Shown here piece after piece: positions 1-6,145 of a stretch of 6,463 bases of DNA. Location of the stretch: the NCBI GenBank assembly GCA_002729115.1, contig PBWG01000133.1:1-6463 (forward strand), read 5' to 3'. The stretch comes from Crocinitomicaceae bacterium. Its GTDB lineage: Bacteria; Bacteroidota; Bacteroidia; Flavobacteriales_D; Sanyastnellaceae. A model generated the notes under the pieces. It was not told the DNA's origin, did no database searches, and was given only the letters and a program-made list of their open reading frames with translations. The translations under genes were made by a program, and so were the position numbers. Each line of letters starts with the position of its first letter. Within the stretch, counting starts at the first letter, position 1.

Positions 1-1136
1 GGGGAAACCACGGTGATTTGTCGGGTTTCCAAATCTGACAGGGGAATGGGACTGGCCAAATCCTTGGCTTTGAAGACCACTTGATGGGGCTCGGCCCGAA
101 CCTCGGCGCAGGTCGGCGACCATGTGAAGGTGCCCAGGCCGTTGCCCCAGTAGGTGAAGTCCGCCGGGTGGTCGACTTCGGTGAGCGCGCCGCCCACTGC
201 GGTCAAGGTCACAGGGTGGTTGTCGGGATCTGAGGCCAGCACGTCGAAGGTCAAATTGGTCCCGGCCAAGACACACGTGTCGGCCATGGGCACCACCTCA
301 GGGGGTTGGTTGGCGCAGAGTTGAACGTCGATTTGGATGTCGCGCACCACTTCGCCCACTTTGCGAAGCGTCCCATTGACGGGCCGCCACTCCTCAATGC
401 GGATGGCCACGTTGTATTCCCCCACCAGCTGCGGGGTGGTCCAAGTGAGGTCCCCGATTTCCGGGTCAATGGTGAATTCGTCTTCCCCTGGGCTCACCTC
501 GTCCGGATAGACGTAGGTCGGAATGGGCTCGCCGTTGAACCCTCGGCATGGGACCAAGCTGTAGGTCAGCACGTCGCCGTCGGGGTCGTGGGCGGCCGGG
601 TTGTGGATCCAAGGCTGGTTCAAACACGCGTTCTCGGTGGCCGGATTCAACAACTGCACGCTGTTGTTGTGGCCCGCTTGCGGGTCGATGATGAGCAAGG
701 ATCGGATGGCGAACGGCGTGTCCACCGAGCCCACCATGTTGAGCACGCCTTCGTTGCGGTTGGGGTCTTCCACGGAAAGCTCGTACACCCCAGGGCCCCC
801 GTAGGTGTGCGTGCCCCGGTACGTGTTCACCTGGACGTTTCCGCCGAGTTGACCCACCGGCAACTCACGGGCCAAGCTGTCCAGGTCGTTTCCCGTTTCG
901 TCGCCCCACCTCAAGAACAAAAAAGGCCGGTCTGCCAGGGCGTCGGACTTCGTGTAGGTCGTAATGACGACCTCGTAGGTCAACCCCTGGACGTGGGTGT
1001 AGGTGATCTCGCCCGCGCGGTTGTGGGTCGCCCATCCTGTGGTGGCGTGAACGGCCATGGCCCACGCCACCGCCACCCAGGTGCGCCACCCAGAGAGTTG
1101 GGGGACCTGAGGGTTGGGATTTTGGCGTGAGGTCAT
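1..1136 (-). CDS. Secreted repeat-type surface protein, gliding motility / type IX secretion class (N-terminal 378 residues, C-terminus beyond left edge)
   Basis: The frame is open from ATG (1136-1134) to the left edge with no stop. Residues 1-36 look like a signal peptide: Arg-containing start, hydrophobic run at about 20-31, cleavage probably after TGWA (Ala36). The mature start THNRAGEITYTHV and the following TTYTK and FLRWGDE (residues 74-80) match, from memory, the N-terminus of large Bacteroidota proteins annotated as gliding motility-associated C-terminal domain proteins. Two Ig/cadherin-like stretches follow: one around HDPDGDVLTYSL (183-194) ending near ITWTT-like LTWTTP (230-235), one starting at NQPPEVVP (276-283) with SDPDNHPVTL (302-311) and FTWSP (337-341). 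Five cysteines lie in the visible mature part (171, 197, 274, 288, 343), possibly disulfide-bonded. The expected function is outer-surface adhesion or motility. Export by type IX secretion is inferred, because the C-terminal sorting domain is outside the window. An internal Met27 start would destroy the signal peptide. Confidence 0.85.
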   Translation of the reverse strand, partial: MTSRQNPNPQVPQLSGWRTWVAVAWAMAVHATTGWATHNRAGEITYTHVQGLTYEVVITTYTKSDALADRPFLFLRWGDETGNDLDSLARELPVGQLGGNVQVNTYRGTHTYGGPGVYELSVEDPNRNEGVLNMVGSVDTPFAIRSLLIIDPQAGHNNSVQLLNPATENACLNQPWIHNPAAHDPDGDVLTYSLVPCRGFNGEPIPTYVYPDEVSPGEDEFTIDPEIGDLTWTTPQLVGEYNVAIRIEEWRPVNGTLRKVGEVVRDIQIDVQLCANQPPEVVPMADTCVLAGTNLTFDVLASDPDNHPVTLTAVGGALTEVDHPADFTYWGNGLGTFTWSPTCAEVRAEPHQVVFKAKDLASPIPLSDLETRQITVVS

Positions 1137-1143
1137 GGAAAGA

Positions 1144-1172
1144 CCAAGGTACTCGTCGCTACCTTTGACCAA
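1144..1172 (-). promoter_or_regulatory. Possible promoter of the minus-strand surface protein gene
   Basis: Read on the minus strand, TTG (1172-1170) is followed after 18 bases by TACCTTGG (1151-1144). This is one base away from the Bacteroidota -7 consensus TAnnTTTG with a -33 TTG. The box ends only 7 bases before the ATG, so the transcript would be nearly leaderless. That short distance and the mismatch keep this tentative. Confidence 0.35.
1160..1167 (+). promoter_or_regulatory. Bacteroidota-type -7 box ahead of pdxA (TACCTTTG)
   Basis: TACCTTTG matches the Bacteroidota sigma-A -7 consensus TAnnTTTG exactly and ends 10 bases before the pdxA ATG. No clear TTG is seen about 20 bases upstream. 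A start site 5-7 bases downstream would leave a leader of only a few bases. The same eight bases recur ahead of the DUF177 gene and fabH, which supports a real promoter element. Confidence 0.5.
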
Positions 1173-1177
1173 CCTCC

Positions 1178-2242
1178 ATGAGCTCCAAGAATTCAAAAAT
1201 CAGGGTCGGCATTTCCTGCGGCGACCCGAACGGCATCGGACTGGAAGCGTTGGCCGACGCCTTCCGCGACGAGCGCACCCTGGCAAGCATTGTGCCGGTG
1301 GTCTTTGCGCCACGTGCCCTCGTTGAACGCGCCTTTGAAAACATCGCTTGGGGCGAGGTGGGAGATGCGTCGGAGGCACGTCCAGGCCAAATCAACGTGC
1401 TCGACTTCGAGGCGGCCGAGTTCACCCATCAACCGGGTGAAGCGACCCAACAAGCCGGGGCCGTGGCCATGGAAAGCCTCCAGCGCGCCGTGGGCCACTT
1501 GGCCAAGACCGCCGTGGACGTGCTCGTGACGGCACCCATCAACAAAGACACCATCCGTCAGGCAGGCTTCTCCTTCCCAGGCCACACCGAATACCTCGCC
1601 AGCGAGGCCGGGGTGGACGAAGTGCTCATGCTGCTGTGTTGCGACGGTCTTCGGATCGGCATGGTCACTGGCCACGTCGCGTTGAAGGACGTGAGCGCGC
1701 AGTTGACCCCCGACCGCATCGTGGCCAAGTTGAGCCTGATGAACGACAGCCTGATCCGCGACTTTGGCATCCCCACCCCACGCATCGCCGTGTTGGGCCT
1801 GAACCCGCATGCTGGCGACAACGGCATGATGGGGGACGAGGAGAAGCGCATTTTGGCCCCGGCGTTGGACAAGGCCAAGGCCGAGGGAATCGAAGCCATG
1901 GGACCCTACGCCGCCGATGGCTTCTTCGGGTCCGGGGCGTTCAAGCACTTCGACGGGGTGCTCGCCATGTACCACGACCAAGGCCTCGCTCCCTTCAAGG
2001 CCCTGAGCTTTGGGCGTGGGGTGAACTTCACTGCGGGCCTGCCCGTCGTGCGGACCAGCCCTGACCACGGCACTGGTTTTGACATCGCGGGCCAAGGAAA
2101 CGCCCAGGGCGCCTCCATTCGGGAAGCCATTCGATTGGCGTGCGACGTGCGGAAGCACCGCCTCGAACACCGCGAATTTGCTGGGAATCCGCTCGAAATC
2201 GCCCCCCCCAAGCCCGAATACAGGGGTCGCGGTCGGGGTTGA
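1178..2242 (+). CDS. pdxA: 4-hydroxythreonine-4-phosphate dehydrogenase PdxA
   Basis: PdxA oxidises 4-phosphohydroxy-L-threonine with NAD(P)+. The product decarboxylates and is joined with deoxyxylulose phosphate by PdxJ to give pyridoxine 5'-phosphate, in the cytosol. The 354-residue product shows the family landmarks in order: GDPNGIG (15-21), VTAPINK (117-123), SFPGHTEYL (132-140), TGHVALKDV (164-172), GLNPHAGDNG (207-216), AMYHDQGLAPFK (263-274) and PDHGTGFDIAG (295-305). The three metal-binding histidines fall at 166, 211 and 266, the positions I recall for the E. coli enzyme. The ATG at 1178 places the start nine residues before VGIS, as is usual for the family; there is no Shine-Dalgarno. 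The product ends in an unusual RGRGRG tail (349-354). It is divergent from the surface protein gene, with a 66-base gap before the DUF177 gene. Whether it is cotranscribed with the latter is unclear, because that gap has its own promoter-like element. Confidence 0.97.
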   Translation: MSSKNSKIRVGISCGDPNGIGLEALADAFRDERTLASIVPVVFAPRALVERAFENIAWGEVGDASEARPGQINVLDFEAAEFTHQPGEATQQAGAVAMESLQRAVGHLAKTAVDVLVTAPINKDTIRQAGFSFPGHTEYLASEAGVDEVLMLLCCDGLRIGMVTGHVALKDVSAQLTPDRIVAKLSLMNDSLIRDFGIPTPRIAVLGLNPHAGDNGMMGDEEKRILAPALDKAKAEGIEAMGPYAADGFFGSGAFKHFDGVLAMYHDQGLAPFKALSFGRGVNFTAGLPVVRTSPDHGTGFDIAGQGNAQGASIREAIRLACDVRKHRLEHREFAGNPLEIAPPKPEYRGRGRG

Positions 2243-2254
2243 GGCCCACAAGGG

Positions 2255-2285
2255 TTGGCAAATCCACCCGCTTTGGCTACCTTTG
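2255..2285 (+). promoter_or_regulatory. Promoter ahead of the DUF177-rpmF pair (TTG-N20-TACCTTTG)
   Basis: TTG at 2255-2257 is followed after 20 bases by TACCTTTG at 2278-2285, a full match to the Bacteroidota promoter layout. It lies in the 66-base gap between pdxA and the next gene and would start RNA around 2290-2293, leaving a leader of about 16-20 bases before ATG 2309. This also argues against a TTG start at 2255 for the downstream gene, because that codon would be the -33 element. Confidence 0.6.
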
Positions 2286-2308
2286 CACTCCCCAAAAATT
2301 TGGAGGAC

Positions 2309-2821
2309 ATGGATTTGATGGCCGATTACCGCATCCCATTTGTGGGTTTGAAGCCTGGAAAACATGAATTCCAAATGCGTGTGGACCCGGAGTTCTTTGC
2401 TTGTTTTCCCTATTCCGACGTGGACCAAGTTCATGGCGAAGTGCATGTGGAGTTGGACAAACTCGACACCACCATGACCCTCCGCCTGGACCTCGACGCC
2501 AAACTCACCGCCCCGTGCGACCGATGCTTGGACGACGTGAACATCCCGCTCACCAGCAGCGACCGAATTTCGATTCGCTTTGGAGACGACACGGTGTTGG
2601 AAGACGACTTGTGGATCCTTGGCTCTAAGGAGTACGAATTGGACGTGGCGCACGCCATTTTTCAATTGGTGCACCTGGCCAAACCTTCCCGAGTCATCCA
2701 CGAACAGGAAACCGACTGCGACCTCAGCATGACTGAGTGGCAAGACGATTCTGCGGAAGATGGAGAAGACGGCGACGACATCGACCCACGCTGGGCAGCA
2801 TTGAAAAGACTCGACAACTAA
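2309..2821 (+). CDS. DUF177 / YceD-family protein, probable 23S rRNA (large subunit) accumulation factor
   Basis: The product has 170 residues. The N-terminus YRIPFVGLKPGKHEF (7-21) resembles the IPFVGLKQGKH start of flavobacterial DUF177 proteins. A central CDRCLDD (70-76) carries the CxxC seen in many members, and an acidic stretch (145-159) leads into the typical C-terminal DPRWAALKRL (159-168). YceD homologues sit next to rpmF across bacteria and are linked to large-subunit rRNA accumulation; the exact molecular role is not settled. Here rpmF follows after only 6 bases, so the two are almost certainly cotranscribed. The frame is open back to a TTG at 2255, but a promoter-like box at 2278-2285 makes ATG 2309 or ATG 2318 (MADYRIPF) the likelier start. 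GGAGG at 2302-2306 is the one Shine-Dalgarno-like sequence in the window: it is 2 bases from the first ATG and 11 from the second, so it does not decide clearly. Confidence 0.88.
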   Translation: MDLMADYRIPFVGLKPGKHEFQMRVDPEFFACFPYSDVDQVHGEVHVELDKLDTTMTLRLDLDAKLTAPCDRCLDDVNIPLTSSDRISIRFGDDTVLEDDLWILGSKEYELDVAHAIFQLVHLAKPSRVIHEQETDCDLSMTEWQDDSAEDGEDGDDIDPRWAALKRLDN

Positions 2822-2827
2822 CGCACC

Positions 2828-3016
2828 ATGGCACATCCCAAAAGACGGCAGAGCAAAACGCGCACGCGCAAGCGCCGCACCCACGATGCTTTGACACCTC
2901 CCAACGTGAGCACCTGTCCCACCACGGGTCAAGCACACCTGTCTCACCGCGCCCACTGGCACGAAGGCAAGCTCTACTACAAGGGCAAGGTGGTGATGGA
3001 GCGCGAGGAAGCGTAA
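2828..3016 (+). CDS. rpmF: 50S ribosomal protein L32 (bL32)
   Basis: This 62-residue basic protein begins [19 protein letters not shown] (the processed N-terminus after Met removal is universal in the family). It continues with [24 protein letters not shown] in two adjoining blocks (28-39 and 40-51), the diagnostic core of bL32. It sits in the large ribosomal subunit. Only one cysteine is present (Cys30), so the four-cysteine zinc ribbon found in other bL32 proteins is absent; this is the zinc-independent form I know from Bacteroidota. It starts 6 bases after the DUF177 stop and is followed by an intrinsic terminator 36 bases after its own stop, so it is probably the last gene of its unit. 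Confidence 0.97.
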   Translation: MAHPKRRQSKTRTRKRRTHDALTPPNVSTCPTTGQAHLSHRAHWHEGKLYYKGKVVMEREEA

Positions 3017-3033
3017 CTGCCCAAAACCGACTC

Positions 3034-3049
3034 GTCACCTATGGGTGAC
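3034..3049 (+). other. Small perfect hairpin between rpmF and its terminator
   Basis: GTCACC (3034-3039) and GGTGAC (3044-3049) form a perfect 6-base-pair stem with a TATG loop, starting 17 bases after the rpmF stop and ending 3 bases before the terminator stem. It could be a 3' end stabiliser or part of a two-hairpin terminator; it has no T-run of its own. The role is unknown. Confidence 0.4.
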
Positions 3050-3052
3050 ACG

Positions 3053-3081
3053 AAAAAGGATTCCAAACGGAGTCCTTTTTT
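3053..3081 (+). terminator. Intrinsic terminator after rpmF
   Basis: AAAAAGGATTCC (3053-3064) pairs with GGAGTCCTTTTT (3069-3080) in a 12-base-pair stem with one G-T wobble and a 4-base AAAC loop. The 3' arm runs into six T residues (3076-3081). The A-run on the 5' side would also give a U-run on the opposite strand, so it could act in both directions. It separates the DUF177-rpmF unit from fabH. Confidence 0.8.
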
Positions 3082-3132
3082 CATGCCGCAACTTTTCCAC
3101 GGAACCCGTTGAAGACTCGCACCTTCACGGAC

Positions 3133-3162
3133 TTCCCCCCTCAGAAGGGCCTTCTACCTTTG
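3133..3162 (+). promoter_or_regulatory. Promoter ahead of fabH (TACCTTTG)
   Basis: TACCTTTG at 3155-3162 matches TAnnTTTG exactly and ends 22 bases before the fabH ATG. The best upstream partner is a weak TTC (3133-3135) at 19 bases spacing. A terminator ends at 3081, so fabH needs a start signal of its own and this is the only good candidate in the 168-base gap. Confidence 0.6.
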
Positions 3163-3184
3163 GCCAACTCTGAATACGACTTCG

Positions 3185-4183
3185 ATGCCTGCAGCCATCA
3201 CATGCGTCTCGGGATTTTTGCCCGAAGACAAGCTCACCAACTTCGACCTGGAAAAAATGGTCGACACCACCGACGAATGGATTCGGACCCGCACGGGCAT
3301 CCAAGAACGTCGGATCCTGAAGGACCCCAACAAAGCCACCTCCGACATGGGCGCGGAAGCGGTGAAGTCCTTGTGCGCCAAGTCCGGATTGGCCCCTGAA
3401 GACATCGACATCGTCATCTGTGCCACCGTGACGCCCGACATGTTGTTCCCCTCCACCGCCAACCTCATTGCCCACAAGGCAGGGGCGACCAAGGCCTGGG
3501 GATTTGACCTGTCTGCGGCATGCAGTGGCTTTTTGTTCGCCTTGACCACGGGCGCCCAATTCGTGGAAAACGGCAGCGCCAAAAACGTGGTGGTCGTGGG
3601 GGCCGACAAAATGAGCTCCATCATCGATTACACCGACCGCACCACGTGCGTCTTGTTTGGCGACGGTGCGGCCGCCGTGTTGCTGCAGCAAGATGAAGGC
3701 GATTGCGGAGTCGTCGACAGCCAACTGTACTCGGATGGCTCCGGGGGTGACTTCTTGTGCATGAAAGCCGGCGGCTCCCTCCGTCCGGCCAGCCACGAAA
3801 CGGTGGACGCCAAGCAGCACTTCATTTTCCAAGACGGTCAACCCGTGTTCAAGGCCGCGGTGACCAACATGGCCGACGTGAGCTACGAGGTGATGGAACG
3901 CAACAACCTGACCGCGGACGACGTGGCCTGGCTGGTGCCTCACCAAGCAAACCTGCGCATCATCGACGCCACCCAACGTCGCACTGGCCTGCCTCACGAA
4001 AAGGTCATGATCAACATTCAGAAGTACGGCAACACCACCGCAGCGACCATCCCGCTTTGCCTCCACGACTGGGAATCCCAACTCAAGCGCGGCGACAACC
4101 TCATCCTTGCGGCGTTTGGTGGTGGGTTCACCTGGGGCTCTGTCTATCTCAAATGGGCTTACGACGGCAGCAAATTCGCCTGA
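3185..4183 (+). CDS. fabH: Beta-ketoacyl-ACP synthase III FabH
   Basis: FabH condenses an acyl-CoA primer (acetyl- or branched short-chain CoA) with malonyl-ACP to start type II fatty-acid synthesis in the cytosol. The 332-residue length is typical. The N-terminal [19 protein letters not shown] region (26-44) is the FabH signature. The catalytic Cys-His-Asn triad is complete: Cys113 in LSAACSGF, His253 in [10 protein letters not shown], Asn283 in [10 protein letters not shown]. The C-terminal [10 protein letters not shown] (311-320) is the usual glycine-rich loop. Primer preference (straight versus branched) cannot be read from the sequence, although branched fatty acids are common in this phylum. 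The start at ATG 3185 matches the family N-terminus and lies a sensible 22 bases after the -7 box. The gene opens a new unit with accB 50 bases downstream. PlsX, which sits between rpmF and fabH in many bacteria, is not here. Confidence 0.97.
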   Translation: MPAAITCVSGFLPEDKLTNFDLEKMVDTTDEWIRTRTGIQERRILKDPNKATSDMGAEAVKSLCAKSGLAPEDIDIVICATVTPDMLFPSTANLIAHKAGATKAWGFDLSAACSGFLFALTTGAQFVENGSAKNVVVVGADKMSSIIDYTDRTTCVLFGDGAAAVLLQQDEGDCGVVDSQLYSDGSGGDFLCMKAGGSLRPASHETVDAKQHFIFQDGQPVFKAAVTNMADVSYEVMERNNLTADDVAWLVPHQANLRIIDATQRRTGLPHEKVMINIQKYGNTTAATIPLCLHDWESQLKRGDNLILAAFGGGFTWGSVYLKWAYDGSKFA

Positions 4184-4206
4184 CAAGCCAGTCCTCTCTA
4201 CCTTTC
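4175..4206 (+). promoter_or_regulatory. Possible secondary promoter ahead of accB (TACCTTTC)
   Basis: TACCTTTC at 4199-4206 differs from TAnnTTTG only at the last base and ends 27 bases before the accB ATG, in the 50-base fabH-accB gap. A weak TTC (4175-4177) lies 21 bases upstream, inside the end of fabH. It may let accB-accC be expressed apart from fabH, and the mismatch makes it weaker than the other boxes. Confidence 0.4.
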
Positions 4207-4233
4207 TTCCCTGAAAAACCCAAAATCTCCGAC

Positions 4234-4749
4234 ATGAAACTGACGGAAATCCAGGACCTCATCAAGTTCGTTGCACGCGCTGGCGTGACCGAAGTTGAAA
4301 TCGAACAGAAAGAATTCAAGATCACCATCAAGTCTGAAATGCCCAAAGGACGCGGCAAGAAGGACGAAGCCATGGTGCAAACCATCCAAGTGCCTGCGGC
4401 CGTGCCGCAAGCCATGGTGGCGGCCCCGGTGGCCGCAGCACCCGTGGCGGCACCGGCGCCTGCGGCCCCTGCAGCTCCAGCGGCTCCCGCGGCGGAGGAA
4501 GCGTCCAACTTGATCGAGATCAAGTCGCCCATGATCGGCACCTTCTACCGCCGTCCTTCCCCTGACAAAGACGTGTTCTGCGAAGTTGGAGACGTGCTGA
4601 AGCCAGGCGACACGGTGTGTGTGGTGGAGGCCATGAAGCTCTTCAACGAGATTGAATCGGAAGTCTCAGGCAAGATTGTCAAGATCTTGGTCGACGACAA
4701 CTCCCCCGTGGAGTTCGACCAGCCACTCTTCTTGGTGGACCCCTCTTGA
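4234..4749 (+). CDS. accB: Biotin carboxyl carrier protein of acetyl-CoA carboxylase (BCCP, AccB)
   Basis: AccB carries the biotin that AccC carboxylates and the AccA/AccD carboxyltransferase then discharges onto acetyl-CoA to make malonyl-CoA. The 171-residue product has the standard three parts: a short N-terminal segment starting MKLTEIQDLIKFV, an Ala/Pro-rich flexible linker (about 53-88), and a biotinyl domain from about 92 to 171. The domain has the protruding thumb region SPMIGTFYRRPSPDKDVF (98-115), which marks acetyl-CoA carboxylase BCCPs, and the biotinylation motif VEAMKLFNEI with Lys135 as the modified residue. The Phe after KL replaces the more familiar Met. The ATG at 4234 matches the family start. 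The reading frame is open further upstream inside fabH, but that is a shadow. accC follows after 24 bases with no promoter between, so the two are cotranscribed. Confidence 0.97.
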   Translation: MKLTEIQDLIKFVARAGVTEVEIEQKEFKITIKSEMPKGRGKKDEAMVQTIQVPAAVPQAMVAAPVAAAPVAAPAPAAPAAPAAPAAEEASNLIEIKSPMIGTFYRRPSPDKDVFCEVGDVLKPGDTVCVVEAMKLFNEIESEVSGKIVKILVDDNSPVEFDQPLFLVDPS

Positions 4750-4773
4750 TCCGTTGAATCCAATCCTGAACGC

Positions 4774-6108
4774 ATGTTCAACAAGATTCTGATTGCCAAC
4801 CGCGGCGAGATTGCGCTTCGCGTGATCCGCACCTGCCGCGAAATGGGCATCTCCACCGTGGCGGTCTATTCCACCGCAGACCGGGACAGCCTTCACGTGC
4901 GCTTTGCGGACGAAGCGGTGTGCATCGGCCCCGCCCCCAGCGCGCAGAGCTACCTCAACATCCCCAACATCATTGCCGCCGCGGAGATCACGAATTCGGA
5001 CGCCATCCACCCCGGATACGGCTTCCTCTCCGAGAACGCGAATTTCTCCCGCATCTGCGCTGAGAACGATATCAAGTTCATCGGAGCAAGTCCCGAGATG
5101 ATCGACGCCATGGGGGACAAGGCTTCGGCCAAGGCCACCATGAAAGAAGCCGGCGTGCCCACCATTCCAGGCAGCGAAGGCATTTTGGCCGACTTCGACG
5201 AAGCCAAGGCCTGCGCCCACGAAATCGGTTACCCGATCATGCTGAAGGCCACCGCTGGCGGCGGCGGTAAGGGCATGCAGGTGTGCCACAACGACGAAGA
5301 ATTGGCAGAGGGGTGGGAATCCACCCGTCGTGAAGCCGGCGCCGCGTTTGGCAACGACGGCATGTACATGGAGAAGTTTGTGGTGGAACCCCGCCACATT
5401 GAAATCCAAATCGCCTCCGACCAGCGCGGCAAAGCTTGCCACCTGAGCGAGCGCGATTGCTCCATCCAACGCCGCCACCAAAAGTTGGTGGAAGAAACCC
5501 CTTCTCCCTACATGACGGACAAGCTCCGTGAAGACATGGGGGAAGCGGCCATCAAGGCTGCCGAAGCGGTGAAGTACGAAGGCGTGGGCACCGTGGAATT
5601 CCTGGTCGACGCCGACCGGAACTTCTACTTCATGGAGATGAATACCCGGATTCAGGTGGAGCACACCATCACGGAAGAAGTGATCGACTACGATTTGATC
5701 AAAGAGCAAATCAAGTTGGCGGCTGGCGAAAAAATCACAGGCCGCAACCACTTCCCGAAGCTTCACAGCATCCAGTGCCGCATCAACGCAGAGGACCCGG
5801 ACCGCAACTTTGCCCCGAGCCCAGGCCGCATCACAGATTACCACGCCCCCGGCGGACACGGTGTCCGTGTGGACACCCACGCGTATGCAGGGTACATGAT
5901 CCCTCCACACTACGACAGCATGATCAGCAAGCTGATTGTGGTGGCCCAAACCCGTGAGGAGGCCATCACCAAGATGCAGCGCGCCTTGGACGAGTACATC
6001 ATTGAAGGGGTAAAAACAACCATCCCGTTCCACCAAAGGCTGATGCGCAATCAGCGCTTCCGAGACGGCGACTTCACCACGAAGTTCTTGGAAGAAGAGA
6101 ACGTCTGA
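4774..6108 (+). CDS. accC: Biotin carboxylase subunit of acetyl-CoA carboxylase (AccC)
   Basis: AccC uses ATP and bicarbonate to carboxylate the biotin on AccB, the first half of malonyl-CoA formation. The 444-residue length and start [20 protein letters not shown] are typical. The N-terminal domain includes [10 protein letters not shown] (79-88). The ATP-grasp part has Lys116, Lys158, the glycine loop TAGGGGKGM (160-168), Glu200 and Lys237. The active-site run [10 protein letters not shown] gives Glu288, Asn290, Arg292 and Glu296 at the numbers I recall for E. coli. CRINAEDP (335-342) supplies the bicarbonate-side Arg336. Residue 298 after VEH is Thr where Pro is the common residue. At 444 residues it is a single-domain biotin carboxylase without a fused carrier domain, unlike acyl-CoA carboxylase alpha chains. 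It is the last gene of the fabH-accB-accC unit, followed by a hairpin. AccA and AccD must lie elsewhere. Confidence 0.97.
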   Translation: MFNKILIANRGEIALRVIRTCREMGISTVAVYSTADRDSLHVRFADEAVCIGPAPSAQSYLNIPNIIAAAEITNSDAIHPGYGFLSENANFSRICAENDIKFIGASPEMIDAMGDKASAKATMKEAGVPTIPGSEGILADFDEAKACAHEIGYPIMLKATAGGGGKGMQVCHNDEELAEGWESTRREAGAAFGNDGMYMEKFVVEPRHIEIQIASDQRGKACHLSERDCSIQRRHQKLVEETPSPYMTDKLREDMGEAAIKAAEAVKYEGVGTVEFLVDADRNFYFMEMNTRIQVEHTITEEVIDYDLIKEQIKLAAGEKITGRNHFPKLHSIQCRINAEDPDRNFAPSPGRITDYHAPGGHGVRVDTHAYAGYMIPPHYDSMISKLIVVAQTREEAITKMQRALDEYIIEGVKTTIPFHQRLMRNQRFRDGDFTTKFLEEENV

Positions 6109-6111
6109 ATC

Positions 6112-6142
6112 CGCAACGCCTGGCCACGAGCCGGGCGTTGTG
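6112..6142 (+). terminator. Hairpin in the convergent accC / rfaE2 gap, likely terminator
   Basis: CGCAACGCCTGGC (6112-6124) pairs with GCCGGGCGTTGTG (6130-6142) in a 13-base-pair stem with two G-T wobbles and a CACGA loop. It begins 3 bases after the accC stop and ends 3 bases before the rfaE2 stop on the other strand, so it could end both transcripts. The T-run after it is poor (CTTTC), which lowers confidence in strictly intrinsic termination. Confidence 0.6.
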
Positions 6143-6145
6143 CTT

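Noticed and set aside
306..1130. Plus-strand open frame of 274 codons opposite the surface protein gene
   Set aside because: Its translation is rich in Val, Arg, Gly and His with no recognisable domain. The minus-strand frame has a signal peptide, Ig-like motifs and a family-typical start. The plus frame is a GC-driven shadow.
2255..2308. TTG start giving the DUF177 protein 18 extra residues
   Set aside because: The TTG coincides with the -33 element of a good promoter whose start site would be downstream, and family members begin near MADYRIPF/MDLM.
1193..2962. Minus-strand open frame of 589 codons across pdxA, the DUF177 gene and most of rpmF
   Set aside because: It lies antisense to three well-identified genes and its translation matches nothing I recognise. 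Long antisense frames are expected in GC-rich coding DNA.
3125..4186. Minus-strand open frame of 353 codons opposite fabH
   Set aside because: Same reasoning: fabH has a complete catalytic triad on the plus strand, and the antisense product is compositionally biased without motifs.
3757..4233. Upstream extension of the accB frame into fabH, giving a 330-residue product
   Set aside because: BCCP proteins begin at the MKLTEIQDLI segment. The extra part is an out-of-frame reading of fabH, rich in Arg, His and Pro.
4385..4500. Repetitive GC-rich tract that could be taken for a tandem repeat
   Set aside because: It encodes the Ala/Pro linker of BCCP, which is low-complexity in nearly all AccB proteins.
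4666..6036. Minus-strand open frame of 456 codons opposite accC
   Set aside because: It is a mirror of accC codon usage; accC is unambiguous on the plus strand.
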